Shown here piece after piece: positions 35,615-46,444 of a stretch of 64,000 bases of DNA. Positions within the stretch are counted from its first letter, which is position 1. Each line of letters begins with the position of its first letter. The position numbers and the translations under genes are program-made. This DNA comes from Thozetella sp. PMI_491 (lineage: Eukaryota; Ascomycota; Sordariomycetes; Chaetosphaeriales; Chaetosphaeriaceae): positions 1,240,001 through 1,304,000 of the forward strand of contig MU270022.1 of the NCBI GenBank assembly GCA_021432635.1, read 5' to 3'. The notes beneath the pieces are model-generated. The model did not search any database and was not told the DNA's origin. It saw only the letters and a program-made list of their open reading frames with translations.

Positions 35615-36115
35615 CGGCTAGGGAGCATATTGGCGTGGGGGGCGCTGTGTATTATCAAATGGAAGCCTGTATATCTTAGCCAGGCGTCTTCTTTCTCATG
35701 TTTAGCGCATTCAGCATAGATCCAGGGCCAATGGAAGACCACAAAGGTTAAATAGATAAGATATTCCTCGGCCGACCGGGCAAAGTGAAATCTTTCTTTG
35801 GCGCCAGCTGGGAGGGTGGTAAGCTCAGGCACAATAAAATCTAGCCCAAGCTAATCTAAGGTAACTTACCCAAGCTGTGGAGGGGAGTTGGTGGGCCGGA
35901 GCAACAAAGCCGAGGCTGGGGCCCACCCGGCTGTCGCCGGCCCGGTCCGTCTGGTAGCTGCCGGTTGTCGTACCCCTCTTGAACGAAGCTTGGTGCTGTA
36001 GATAAGATTACGCAGGTGTTGCCTTGAGTCTGGTACGTTTGATCTAATTTTAAACAGAATTCTCAAAGCTTCCAAGATACTCGAAGCATTCGCACCATTT
36101 TCCTCGCGACACATA
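35615..36115. other. Intergenic
   Basis: No coding signal. A purine-poor leader precedes the HAD hydrolase start. Confidence 0.4.
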
Positions 36116-36838
36116 ATGGCTAGATTGGCGGACTTCAAGGTTCTCACCTTCGATGTGTATGGCACTCTCATCGACTGGGAGGGCGGCATGCTCACGGCAC
36201 TCGAGCCACTTCTCGGCGCCGAAAATGCTTCTAGCTACACACCCAAGCAGACTTTTGACATTCTCCATGAGCTCGAGAGCGAACAGCAGGCGAAAACCCC
36301 CGAAATGCAGTACTCGGATCTACTCACAACCATTCACCCGGGCATCGCAGAAAAACTGGGGCTTCCAAAGCCATCGGCGGAAGAATCGAAAGCATTCGGC
36401 GACTCGGTTGGCAAGTGGCCCGCCTTTCCGGATACCGTCGACGCCCTCCGGCGACTTGCAAAGCATTACAAGCTGGTAATCCTATCCAATGTGGACCGAG
36501 CCTCTTTCGCTGGCACCAATTCCGGCCCTTTGCAGGGCCATCCTTTTGACTTGATTGTGACAGCGCAGGACGTAGGCTCCTACAAGCCGGATCCTCGCAA
36601 CTTCAAATACATGTTAGAGAAGGTCAAGGAGGCTTTCGACGTGGACAGAGACCAGGTTTTGCAGACAGCCCAGAGCCAGTTCCATGACCATCACCCCGCC
36701 AAGGCAGCGGGGATGAAGTCGAGCTGGATCGTGCGGCCCGGAAAGATCATGGGGAACAGGGAGCAACAGCTCTATGACTGGAAGTTTGATACGTTGGGTG
36801 AGATGGCAGACGCACTTGAGGCGGAACTTTCTAAATAG
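36116..36838 (+). CDS. HAD-superfamily hydrolase, haloacid dehalogenase type II-like
   Basis: Single exon, 240 residues. HAD motif I FDVYGTLIDWE supplies the nucleophilic Asp, motif II is ILSNVDR, motif III Lys lies in SYKPDPRNFKY, and a motif IV region follows (QTAQSQFHDH), where one expected acidic residue is less obvious. Length and motif spacing fit L-2-haloacid dehalogenase-like enzymes, which in fungi are mostly of unknown substrate and may act as phosphatases. Cytosolic by absence of signals. Confidence 0.92.
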   Translation: MARLADFKVLTFDVYGTLIDWEGGMLTALEPLLGAENASSYTPKQTFDILHELESEQQAKTPEMQYSDLLTTIHPGIAEKLGLPKPSAEESKAFGDSVGKWPAFPDTVDALRRLAKHYKLVILSNVDRASFAGTNSGPLQGHPFDLIVTAQDVGSYKPDPRNFKYMLEKVKEAFDVDRDQVLQTAQSQFHDHHPAKAAGMKSSWIVRPGKIMGNREQQLYDWKFDTLGEMADALEAELSK

Positions 36839-37179
36839 TGTTACGGCGGTTGGGTAGGGGATTCAAAATGGTACCGCATGAGGAGATTCAGCAGCTAGCC
36901 AGCCCAATTTCTAACGATAATGTAACATCTTTTATCTGCAATTAACCTCAAGATTAGGGTTAAATTCAGGTTAAGAGGTCGTTCTTCCTGTCAGTCTCAG
37001 AGAAAATGGCGCGACATCGGTAAAGCCTGCTTAAATTCTGGAGAGGAGATTCTTTGGGCTTGTTGAGCAAACTAAATATTGATACAAATAAGTTCTCCAA
37101 ACCCCCTTTTTACCTCTAATACTAGAACCATTCGGTACTAGGACTAATAAACTTTAATGCGGGGTATTGTCGTTTGCCC
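36839..37179. other. Intergenic, convergent 3' regions
   Basis: Nothing recognised between the convergent HAD and Trp-rich secreted-protein genes. Confidence 0.4.
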
Positions 37180-37822
37180 TCAAGCCGCAAGGTCGATGAA
37201 AGTGCCGTCCTCCTGTCGGCTGATGTCGTGTGCAACTCCCGTCACATTACCATTCTCGTCGAAGTTCAAGTAGACGGTGCGTGCGGCAGTTACAACGTCG
37301 CCAGTGCTCTGAAGAGTAACATTGCTGCTAGCCTCGGGAATGTCCCGCTTCGAGTTCACAGCATAAAACCAGCCCTCGCTGTATTCACTTCCGTAGGACC
37401 AGGATCCGCCGTTCGAAGTATGAACACTGTTGTCTGGGTAGAATCGGCTCCACATGCACTGGTTGATGATTTCCTCGAGGACGTCCTATGAACAGACACG
37501 GGTTGTTTAGAACAGCTGAACGATAGAGTAGAAACGCAAAACTCACCCAGCAAGCTTGCTGGCTTGGATGGTTGTGGAAGTACCACCATCCATTCCAGCA
37601 CGGCGCCCCTCCGCTATAGCACCAATTTCCTTGCGGGACGATCTTGATATTCTGCCACCATGCATTTGAGCAGCCATAGTCACGCATCGACCACATCATC
37701 TGAACTGCAGTGTCGCCCCATGGGAAGACTTGGTCTTGAGCGGTACAGTCTGCGGCACTGGAGACGCCGAAAAAGAGCGGCAGGGCAGCAAGCCCACCAA
37801 GGATGCTTGTCGAGAGATACAT
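37180..37822 (-). CDS. Small secreted Trp/Cys-rich protein, unknown family
   Basis: Exons 37822-37547 and 37485-37180 give 193 residues; intron GTGAGT..AG, 61 nt. I chose the start MYLSTSILGG, 10 codons inside the longest frame, because it begins a signal peptide ending near VSSAADC. The mature part has many tryptophans (AWWQNIK, NWCYSG, PCWNGWWYFH) and six or so cysteines, suggesting a compact disulfide-bonded domain; the second half (WSRFYPDNSVHTSNGGSWSY) is also aromatic and glycine-rich. No family recognised. Likely acts outside the cell. Confidence 0.8.
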
Positions 37823-39121
37823 CGTGTGATAGAGCTGTAGAGACACGGTCACGAACTGAAGGACGAAGGTGGACTTTGGCGGTGGAGAAAAGCTGTGTAT
37901 ACCTCAACCACTCTGGACGCGCCTCTTGCCTTTTTATACTCGACGTGATGCTCGGTTTTGCTGTTAGGGCTTATTTGCGCGACAAGGTCAGTCAGCGCCC
38001 AGCTCGGCCGATATCTGTTGGGTTCTGTTCGCGATATTGCCTCTTCGCCAGATGGCTCCACCATGGGCGGAATAGCTGCCTGGAGGAAAGTGCAAGGATC
38101 AATCGCTCGGTGGCCGAGAGCAACATAACAAAACTGATTCAGGTTGCTTGTGAAGATGCCCACGTACTCCACCGAATGGCGCAGTAGTCTAGTTGCCAGT
38201 GCTCACTGTCATCGAAGGATGTTGTTTTCCACCAACCAAAATTTCAACAGGGGGTTGCTTTCCTGGTGTTGCCTAAGAGAGTTTGGCCTCAAATACGAGA
38301 AACCCACTATGCCAAGGCGCGCAAACCCCATCATCAGCTCGTACTTACTAAGGCCACTGGGATAACTCCACGGCCTACTACGGCATGGGGCCATGTCTTG
38401 ATGAAAAATTACCGCCGAAACGTATGGCCAGCGGGGACAAGCGTGATCGACACTGTAACAATAAACCATGCGATAACAGGGGGCACGCAGCATCCAAACG
38501 GTGCAATGAATGGTATCTACCAGACTTGCGCGGCAATGGCAAGTGCCCCACAAGTCAGCTTAGACATGTCCTGATTTTAGGGCTGTAGTGGAATAAGACA
38601 AACAAATAGACAGGATTTAGTTTGAAGTAGCATAATTGCCCGATTAAGACGGTAGTATTATATCTGGCGACGATGCCAGGGGCTGGGGCAAATCGCCAGA
38701 GGAGCGCTAGCTTCGGTCCGTCATCAGTTAAGCTAGGTAAGGTAGTTGCCGATCCGCAGGTCGGCTATCAATACACCCCAGCAGCAGAAGCCTGCATGGT
38801 TCCACCGATCTCTTTTTTGCGTCTGTGCCACAACAAGTTTGTCCAAATCCATGTGCTAACTCCATGCTTCAATTCTGCAGATGGGAATCCGCCGCAAATC
38901 GACGCCAGTTGAAGACGAACTCGTCTAGGTTTTGTGAACAGCCCGGAATTCTAGTACCACACATTATGAGTGTGGCTCTGGAAGCCGTACCGTACCGGTT
39001 GCCTATGGCGTATAAGGCAGGACCTCGCTTTTGTCTGGCCACTTCATATAGTCTGGCGGCAGACTGTCTGGCGGTGGTTCCTATCACGTGGACCCGGGCC
39101 GTCAGTTCCATTACATTATTG
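37823..39121. other. Intergenic, promoter side of secreted protein
   Basis: About 1.3 kb with no recognisable gene or RNA. Confidence 0.4.
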
Positions 39122-40228
39122 CTAGGTGAAATGTGCTGCATATAGCACAAGACGAGGGCTCACCTGGTGCGCGACAGCCCATGCTCGCACATCGTCAAAG
39201 TTCTTGCATCGATGCTGGGTCTGGAAGTCCGGAAATGCACTGGGCTTTTCGGGGTCGGTCCACACCTGACCCAATACGCCTGTGTCCGTGTTGCACATCA
39301 AGACTTGGCGAATTATATCCAGGCAGTGGCCTATTAACACCATCAGCCCTTGTTCACACAACACCGGTACCAGATGTCGCTACATACTGACGTGCAACTG
39401 CAGCACCTGGTCATCGTTTTTGAACGCATGAGTGCCCAACTTCTTATAGTAGTCGTAATTGTAGTACAGTGACTTTCTCACGAGATTCTAGCAGCATATT
39501 AGCATCATATCCTTGTGCAGGCGTAGTAAGAACGAGAGATAGGATATAGAATGCGGCATGGCGATGGAGGATGAACAATCTACTCACAAGACAATGCAGA
39601 TGGTGCATGCCTTCCACATTCACAAAGAAGCCGCCGCCGTACTTCTCAGAACGCTGTACATGGGATGGAGTTAGGCCGGCCTCAAGCCCATTCTCGAATG
39701 ATATAATACCGGGCCGGGCTACAGTGCAGATTAGTACCAGGGTCATGTAAGATACGGGAAGAGAGGTAGACCAACAGTCAAGCCCCAGCGCTTCCCAGGC
39801 GGCGTCTACTTCGGGGTCACCTTTACGCCTATACACGGTTTCTTGCATGAAGGAGCCATTAAAGTGCCACCACTCGTACTTTATGTTGACCTCGTCTAGA
39901 ATTGGTGCTTTCGTTGCGAGTTAGGCTTATGTCGATACGTGGGGGGACAGACGCCGGATGTCAATAAAGACTTACAGTATTGCGTGGTGTAGGCTGCGCA
40001 GTTGGCATCTAGGTTGATGGTGTTCCACGCCCAAATTGCCCCAAGCAATGCGAGAAAGAGGTGCGATAGCACGAGGATGACGACTTGGCATAACGATGAT
40101 CTCATCACTCTCGCCCTGCCCTGTGCCCGTGCGAACCCACGGGGCAAAGGGCTAGGGGGACATGACTCTATCTGCTCATCGATGAAGGGCCGCTCCTCCT
40201 CGATATCATCTTCGTTTTCGCGATGCAT
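39122..40228 (-). CDS. UstYa-family oxidase (DUF3328)
   Basis: Five exons, 40228-39976, 39907-39776, 39718-39588, 39487-39388 and 39330-39122, give 274 residues with all phases closing. Residues ~1-40 are cytosolic and Pro/acid-rich; one TM helix (VVILVLSHLFLALLGAIWAW) follows. The family hallmarks appear only after splicing: YSPILDEVNIKYEWWHFNGSF, SEKYGGGFFVNVEGMHHLHCL with the first HxxHC motif, and HVSHCLDIIRQVLMC with the second. UstYa/UstYb-type proteins oxidatively cyclise fungal ribosomal peptides (ustiloxin, asperipin, phomopsin) and other metabolites. The gene is divergent from the Tyr-repeat secreted protein 1.6 kb away. The last residues after AWAVAHQ may differ if a further 3' intron exists. 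Confidence 0.9.
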
Positions 40229-41852
40229 TTCGACGCCGCAGACGTTGCCTCGGCCAACTAAAGATTGAATGGCCGTCTCTTGTGACCAGACCGATAGCTT
40301 CTCGAATTAAAAGGCTGTTTCTGGGAGGGAAGCAGCTAGCGTAAGTGTCGGTGTGGAATGAGGCAATGAGGGGACGGGGGCGAGGCTGGGGATCAACTTG
40401 GCGGGGAAGCCAGTACATACGTAGGACTGTGCTAGGGACAGCGAGGATTGAGCGAGTCGGACACTAGGTGCTGAATGGGCTTTGGTGGCTTGAGACACGG
40501 GACTAACGTGGCCACCGCGAGGAGCTCCCTCGTAGGCTAGACCGATTCCTGAATAGTGAAAATTCAAGCTGAGATATCTCAGCTGTGGATGCGCGCTAGT
40601 GCGGACAGCTGTGGCGAGCCAAGCTCGAGGAAGCTTCTGGCCACTACGTAGTGACAAACGTTAAAAATACCAGAAGCCAAGTGTTCCGTTCGGGATTTCC
40701 GCATTGGGGTGGGAAACTTTGGCTACTTTCAACCTAAAGGCTAGAATGGCACTACCGCAAGGACCTTTGCAAGCTTGGGCAAACAGGCTTCAGGCGCTGC
40801 CGATCTCGAAAGGCGAACATTCATGCACGCATGATAACAGCCTAACTTTGGAGGTGTTTGCACCTCCATTCAACTGGGATGCGTTCTGATTCGCCCTCGG
40901 GACTTGCTAGCCAAGTCTGGGGAGCGCCTCCATGCGTCCCGCTAGCATATAGACTACACGAGCTGAATGGCTAAATCCAATCATCTCTGAGCGATTTTCG
41001 CTCTATTCCTCGGGCCCCGCGCTCTTCGCGAGGCACGTCTCAAGGGCGATGGCTAGGCCAAAGGTACCCGTGAAGAAGATCGACAGTGTCCTCCATGCTG
41101 GATGTCGAGTTCGACGGCTGTCAACATGGCTTCGCCCATGATGAAAGCCAGGACGTCTAGTAGCCCGAATGAGTCTAGGGGCACCTTGATTACAAGTACA
41201 CTTATCTATTGCCGAGCGTCCGCCCGGGGAGACTTCCCGGTAGCATTCCGGGTGGCGTCTAGACGTGCTATACTACATGCATTGACCTTACTAGTTGCAG
41301 GCATAGAGAAGAAAATCTCGGCGACCAAAGATGGATCTAGTTCCGTATCGAGTGCCGAGAAGCGAGGAACGAACAGCACGGCATCTCGAGAGCACCGTGG
41401 CTACCAGAAGGACCAATCGTGATATCATTTGCTCCGAAGCTGTGCATTAGCCAAAGTGTGCGCCATTGTTCAGGGGCAATCCAGAGTGAATGCCAAGAAT
41501 GACGGGAGGAATGGCTTCTGGATCTCGCTTCTCGACGGTGGCACCAAATACGCCACTCGAGCTTCTACTCGTGGAAAATAGCTCATCACGTAGTAGATCG
41601 GCTTATACTGTAGAGTCTAGAAGGACAAGAGAAGTGCGGTCTGACGGACGAGTATTACAGTGCCTGCCCCCCCCCCCCGTGGTTTTGGAATTAGGCCGTG
41701 TCAGTTCTTCTACCTCTTCTGGGCGCGGCTTCTGTATCACATAGAAGAATCATTGCTACCCAGAGTAAAGACACCTATCCTCTTTGTTCTACCGTACCGA
41801 ATCCTAGGATTTCAAAGAACATATCAAATAACACCCACTCACCTGATTCAAG
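40229..41852. promoter_or_regulatory. Divergent intergenic region, UstYa-like gene / Tyr-repeat protein
   Basis: 1.6 kb between the two candidate RiPP genes. No supported gene; short frames around 41100-41420 have poor composition. A run of 12 C (41667-41678) lies about 175 bp before the Tyr-repeat start codon. Confidence 0.45.
41667..41678. repeat. Poly-C run (12)
   Basis: Uninterrupted C12 in the upstream region of the Tyr-repeat gene; a length-variable site and possible source of sequencing error. Confidence 0.8.
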
Positions 41853-42167
41853 ATGAAGCTCAGCCTTGCCAACATCCTCGTCCTGACGGCCGCTCACTCA
41901 GCCCTCGCGGCACCGATTGCGGACGCCTCGGACGCAGTTAAGGCCCGCGACTATTCTACCTACGGCGACTATAGCGGCAAGGTTGGCTCTTACGCTACCT
42001 ACGGAGATTATGGTGCTCCCGCGGGGTCTGCTCCTCCTCCTGCTTCCGCGCCCTCATCCTACGGAGATTACGGCACCTATGCTCCCCCGGCGGGGGGATA
42101 TGGAAAATACAGCACCTATGGCACTTACAAGCGTGCCGTCGACTGGGTCAAGAGTATTTTCTCTTAA
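41853..42167 (+). CDS. Secreted Tyr-repeat protein, candidate RiPP precursor
   Basis: Single exon, 104 residues. Residues 1-19 are a signal peptide (MKLSLANILVLTAAHSALA). A short acidic pro-part ends at Lys-Ala-Arg (30-32). Then 13 tyrosines sit exactly three residues apart in four modules: 34/37/40, 47/50/53, 70/73/76 and 83/86/89/92, with blocks such as YSTYGDY, YATYGDY, YGDYGTY and YSTYGTY, separated by Gly/Pro/Ala/Ser linkers. Lys93-Arg94 is a Kex2-type site releasing a 10-residue tail. Known dikaritin precursors have a signal peptide, repeated Tyr-containing cores and Kex2 sites; here Kex2 sites do not separate each repeat, so it could instead be a cross-linked wall protein. The divergent UstYa gene favours a modified peptide. 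Confidence 0.82.
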   Translation: MKLSLANILVLTAAHSALAAPIADASDAVKARDYSTYGDYSGKVGSYATYGDYGAPAGSAPPPASAPSSYGDYGTYAPPAGGYGKYSTYGTYKRAVDWVKSIFS

Positions 42168-43325
42168 GTTGTTCTCCAGTGCTCTTCGCCCTGGTGGACC
42201 AGGCTACAGAATTGGGACGGCGTGGGGTTTAATGTTTGCTGCTGGACAGGACAAGACACAAAGCGAAAGGAGCTGCCGGCGACATCTATAGCCAGTTATC
42301 TATCCCGCCATTAATATGAAATGAACCAATCTTTCAGCCCGCAAGAAACTCTGGGTATACATTCTAACCCCATCCCCTCATCGGTGCAAAATACAATGGC
42401 TGTCTGTTTTTCTTCTTCTCCTTCGCAATCTCGAGCCCCGAAAATGGAACCAGGCCAAGTGATAATCAAGATCGCAGACTCTAGGGATTCTCCTCCCAAG
42501 GAATCTTTCCTTCAACCTCTTGACACACGGATGCAATCGACTCAAGTCAAGAATCGCCTAAGATGCGGTTTAATGAAGCCAATGGCAGGCTAACCTGGAA
42601 CTGTCGGGCCGGCGATGAAGCTTGGATGGCTGCAGTAGTAGCTGGCTAGGCACAAGGCGAAAGCCACACCGCATGGCAGCACTACACCTCATGTTGCCAC
42701 GTGAGTTTTGGGCGCTCGGGAGCTACCTTACTATGTAGCGCTATACAAGCCGCCAAGTCACTGACTCTGGACCAAAAAGCTGATAGACCTTGTGATTTGA
42801 TAGGACGGCATTTAGCTTATGCGGTTGGCACGTGGCTCGAGTCCTGTTGAACGTTACAGCAGTTTGCTGTCGCGACATAGGGTTCCGGGAGCCGCAGCCT
42901 AGACCGCCAACCTTATACAGATGCACTATCTACAGCAACTCCATGGGTCGTTAGCTGTGTTGTAGAGCTCACAGAAGAGGCTGGGGAGTTATGACACTTG
43001 GATCACCCCACACCTCCACAGCTCCACCCGACCTACCTACCTACCTACCTACCTATATAGTGCGTACTTTTTAGTGTCATGATTTTGAAATTTCCACCCC
43101 CCACTTGTTTGCTTATCAAGTCCCGGTTAATGATCTCCAAGAGGAGCTATCAGATTTGAACAAGGGTGTGATACGAAGCAATTGCTGCGTACTATGGGAG
43201 ACAGATCAGACTCTGCTTGCAACATATATCTTCCGCCAGAGAGCCTGTCTAGGAACAGAGAGCTACCAAAGAATCGCGCCCCTGAGGATTAAGAATATTC
43301 TTCTGCATCTTTCTTGTATTTCGGC
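42168..43325. other. Intergenic
   Basis: No gene recognised. Holds a (CCTA)6 microsatellite at 43032-43055 followed by a TATA-like tatatag. Confidence 0.45.
43032..43055. repeat. (CCTA)6 microsatellite
   Basis: Six perfect tandem CCTA units, about 270 bp upstream of the reductase gene. Confidence 0.9.
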
Positions 43326-44444
43326 ATGACGGAGAGTGGCGCGCCTCTTGGCCCGGTCATCGTGACTGGAGGCTGCGGCTTCATCGGCTTCCACATTGTG
43401 ACAAGGCTCGTGGAAAGCGAAACCGATTGCGAAGTTCACGTCATCGACATCAATATAGATCGCAATCGTGTATCGGGTGCTACGTACCATACTTGCGACA
43501 TCTCTTCTCTTCCCGATGTCGAGGCCGTGTTTGCCTTGGCCAAGCCGAAGACCATCTTCCACATTGCATGCCCAGACTCGACCGTGCACCAGGACGCCGT
43601 CTTCTACCGCGTCAATGTTGTCGGCGCGCGCAACCTGCTGGCGGCGGCTCGGAAAATCCGGACAGTGCAGGCATTTGTCAACACGACCACCTCGTCCATC
43701 ATCCACGACAACGTCAGCGACCTGCGAGATGCTGACGAAACCCTCCCCGTGCTCCAGTACCCGGCGCAGAAGCGCGTCTACACACTGACCAAGGCCGAGG
43801 CGGAAGCCGAGATCCTCGCAGCCACGCGCGAGAGCGGTGATGCGTCGATGCTGACGGTCTCGATCCGCCCGGCGAGCGCCTTCGGACCGCGCGACTCGGT
43901 CACTATGGGCAAGATGGTCGCCAATGCGCGCGCCGGCAAGGCCAACATCCAGATGGGCGATGGCAACAACTACTACGACTTCGTCTACATCTCTAATCTT
44001 GTGGACGCTCACATGCTGGCGGCCCAGGCGCTCGTGCGCGCATACGGAAAGCCACCGCCGGCGAAAGACGTGCGAGTCGACGGCCAGGCCTTCCACGTCA
44101 CCAACGGCGAGCCCGTCAAGTTCTGGGAGTTCCATCGCGCCATCGCAGCGTCGGTCGGCCAGCCGGTCCGGAAGGAGGACATTCGCGTCGTCCCGGTCTG
44201 GGTCGCGCTGCTGTTTGCTGCTATCAGCGAATGGGTCACCTGGGTTCGTACCTTTGGAAAAGGGCACGCGGCCGTAACTCGGGAAATGGTGCGCTTGACC
44301 GTCATCACGCGTACACTAAACGGCGACAAGGCTAGGAGAGTGCTCGGCTACCGGCCCAGGGTGAGCATAGAGGAGGGGCTAGCCATCGCGGGGAAGTGGT
44401 ACATGGAGGAGGAGAGGAAGGCTCAAGACAAGAAGACGATCTGA
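43326..44444 (+). CDS. 3-beta-hydroxysteroid dehydrogenase/C-3 sterol dehydrogenase-like reductase
   Basis: Single exon, 372 residues; start taken at MTESGAPLG, four codons inside the longest frame. NAD(P)-binding Rossmann motif VIVTGGCGFIGFHI at residues ~13-26, catalytic Tyr-x-x-x-Lys in VYTLTK, and the 3-beta-HSD-family tail with a hydrophobic segment (WVALLFAAISEWVTW). The family includes Erg26, which decarboxylates and oxidises 4-carboxysterols at the ER; this copy could be an Erg26 paralogue or a metabolite-specific reductase. Its position near the candidate RiPP genes is probably incidental. Confidence 0.9.
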   Translation: MTESGAPLGPVIVTGGCGFIGFHIVTRLVESETDCEVHVIDINIDRNRVSGATYHTCDISSLPDVEAVFALAKPKTIFHIACPDSTVHQDAVFYRVNVVGARNLLAAARKIRTVQAFVNTTTSSIIHDNVSDLRDADETLPVLQYPAQKRVYTLTKAEAEAEILAATRESGDASMLTVSIRPASAFGPRDSVTMGKMVANARAGKANIQMGDGNNYYDFVYISNLVDAHMLAAQALVRAYGKPPPAKDVRVDGQAFHVTNGEPVKFWEFHRAIAASVGQPVRKEDIRVVPVWVALLFAAISEWVTWVRTFGKGHAAVTREMVRLTVITRTLNGDKARRVLGYRPRVSIEEGLAIAGKWYMEEERKAQDKKTI

Positions 44445-44888
44445 GTTACGCAGGGGTCTCGGGGCTGGGGTTGAATTGGGGCCGCCATGGCATGCTCAGC
44501 CAATGCTCCCATGTCTGTGGCGCTCGTTTCGACTTCGGGATTGTACATCATAATTACCGCCCCCTTTGAGCATCCGAACTTACCGTGGGCAATTAAGCTA
44601 TGTGGGGCGAGACAGGGCCAGCGCCAGTTGGCGAGTAATTCCCATCTTCGTTCTCACCTTCCGCTAACCAATATCGTCTGGCGTGATTGGTAAGGCCGTG
44701 GTGGCTGCAACATGCGGGAGCCACATCGGCCCCCGCCTGAAACCAATAGGCGTGTGGGCGCGTACTGGCTGACGCATGCGCCGCTGGAGGCCATATCTTC
44801 CTTCTGGTCAGCTTGCGAGTCCCCCTTTTGCTGCTTCACGGTCGTCATATCGCGTCGCCTGGAGCTTCGTCGCCGCCCGCGCCTCGCC
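44445..44888. other. Intergenic
   Basis: About 440 bp; no element recognised. The frame upstream of 44889 is open but reads as an untranslated leader. Confidence 0.4.
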
Positions 44889-46444
44889 ATGTCCTCCGCG
44901 CGGCGGATTTTCGCTCTATTGGCACAGAAGGCAGGGGAAGCACAAGCAGCAGTTCGTGGTGCGGTGGCTCCAGCCCGGTACCTACCCCTGAGCCAAAGTT
45001 TTCGACCCACCAAGACTGCATCGCTCCTCCACCAACCACGAAGGCTCCTCGTCTACCTCGCTGTCGCGCTGTTCACTCTCGCGCTGCTGTTAGCGTACCG
45101 GCACGGCGAAGCCATCCAGGCACATTTCGGGACGTCCAGGGCAAACATTTCCAAGGAACAGTTCATAGCGGCCGTCTTGAGAAATCCGGTAGAAGGCCTC
45201 CTCGACCCAGCTCCCATACGCCAGAAATGCGACGAGACAAACTTCCAGGAGGGTTTGGTCTGGCATTGCGCCGCCGTGAATGGCGGCATCGGAAACGTTG
45301 CTAATATGGTCTTGAACTGCGTGCGATACGCCATTGAGGCAGGAGGTGCGTCTATTTGTGGTGCCATCCCGCGGGTGTCCGATTTGACTGGGTTACAGCA
45401 ACCACTCTGATTCTGCCTCGCATATCGCTGCGCGGCGACAACCTCATAGATCTCGGCGGCCAGGATCAATCTGCCGACATGTCATACCTGCTCGACGTCG
45501 ATTATTTTCTCGACTCGTGGAAGCAGGCCTGTCCCCAGATGCGCGCAGTCCTTTCCGAAGCAGATGCGCCAGATGTGTCTGCAACAGCCAAACTGTCTCC
45601 CAATGAGGTGAAGGCGTTTAAGAGGAGAAAGTACCTCATCATCGACCCTACGGGCTGGCGGGAAGCCTTCGATGCATGGATTGCGAAGATCTCTGACTTT
45701 GAGACCATGTCAGCCGCGCAGCCAGTACGAGTCTGGCAAAACCTGGCCTTCGCTCAGTGGAACCGCGAGGTTCATTCTCCCGAGTTTGGCAATGCTTTTC
45801 CGCGCCTTTTCCGGCACCCACCACAGACGCGACGATTGGCAGCGTCAGTTCTGTGGAACCTAGAGCAAAAGTTAGGCCGCCCTGTTGTCGCAGATACTCT
45901 TTTGTTCTCGTCAGCACCACCCTCACCTCAATCCTTCGTCAACTCGCTCGGCCCCGGTCGGCTGGCCGCTGGGGGCTTCTTGGGAGCGCATCTACGTGTC
46001 GCAGCAGACACTGTCGCCGCAGGCTGGCCTGGCTACGAGGCCCAAGCACCTTTTTACATCCGCAAGGCGAAAGAACTGAACCTGACGACAATATACGTCG
46101 CTACGGGGTCCAAGGAGAGCCGAGAAAGATTTCGTGAAGATGCCTCCCGCGAGAGCCTAAGCATCGTCGTGAAGGAGGACCTGTTAGACGAGCCAGAGCT
46201 GGCAGAACTACAAAAGCTCACGTGGGATCAGCAAGCGCTTGTTGACTTTGAGGTGCTGATGCATAGTACGTGGTTTTATGGCTTCGTGCGGAGCAGCTAT
46301 AGCTGGGCAATGGTGCTCCGACGTGGCACTCTGCCGGAGGCTGGCATCGCGGAATGGTCGAAGGAGGAACACGAGTATCGGGATAATCTTAGCGCCATTG
46401 TAGGGCGCTATGATAGCATCAATCCTGAGGGCTTGTGGCCCTGA
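44889..46444 (+). CDS. Type II membrane O-fucosyltransferase-like protein
   Basis: Exons 44889-45345 and 45399-46444 give 500 residues. A short cytosolic tail, a TM helix (LLVYLAVALFTLALLLAY) and a lumenal domain give Golgi glycosyltransferase topology. NGGIGNVANMVLNCVRYAIEAG joined to ATTLILPRISL resembles the nucleotide-sugar-binding start of O-fucosyltransferase-like folds, and GGFLGAHLRVAADT matches the HLR motif that contacts GDP-sugar. C-terminal FVRSSYSWAMVLRRG fits the conserved Ser-rich end motif. The family is common in ascomycetes with no known substrate. The start at 44889 (MSSARRIF) is preferred over an upstream ATG. Confidence 0.82.

Noticed and set aside
41102-41422. 106-codon frame between the UstYa-like and Tyr-repeat genes
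   Set aside because: No signal peptide, motif or splice-compatible extension; not supported as a third RiPP gene.
43263-44267. 334-codon minus-strand frame opposite the reductase gene
   Set aside because: Exact antisense of a well-recognised Rossmann protein; composition is typical of codon-bias shadows.
39122-46444. Extending the RiPP idea to include the reductase and the fucosyltransferase-like gene
   Set aside because: Neither family is a known dikaritin tailoring enzyme; proximity alone is not enough.
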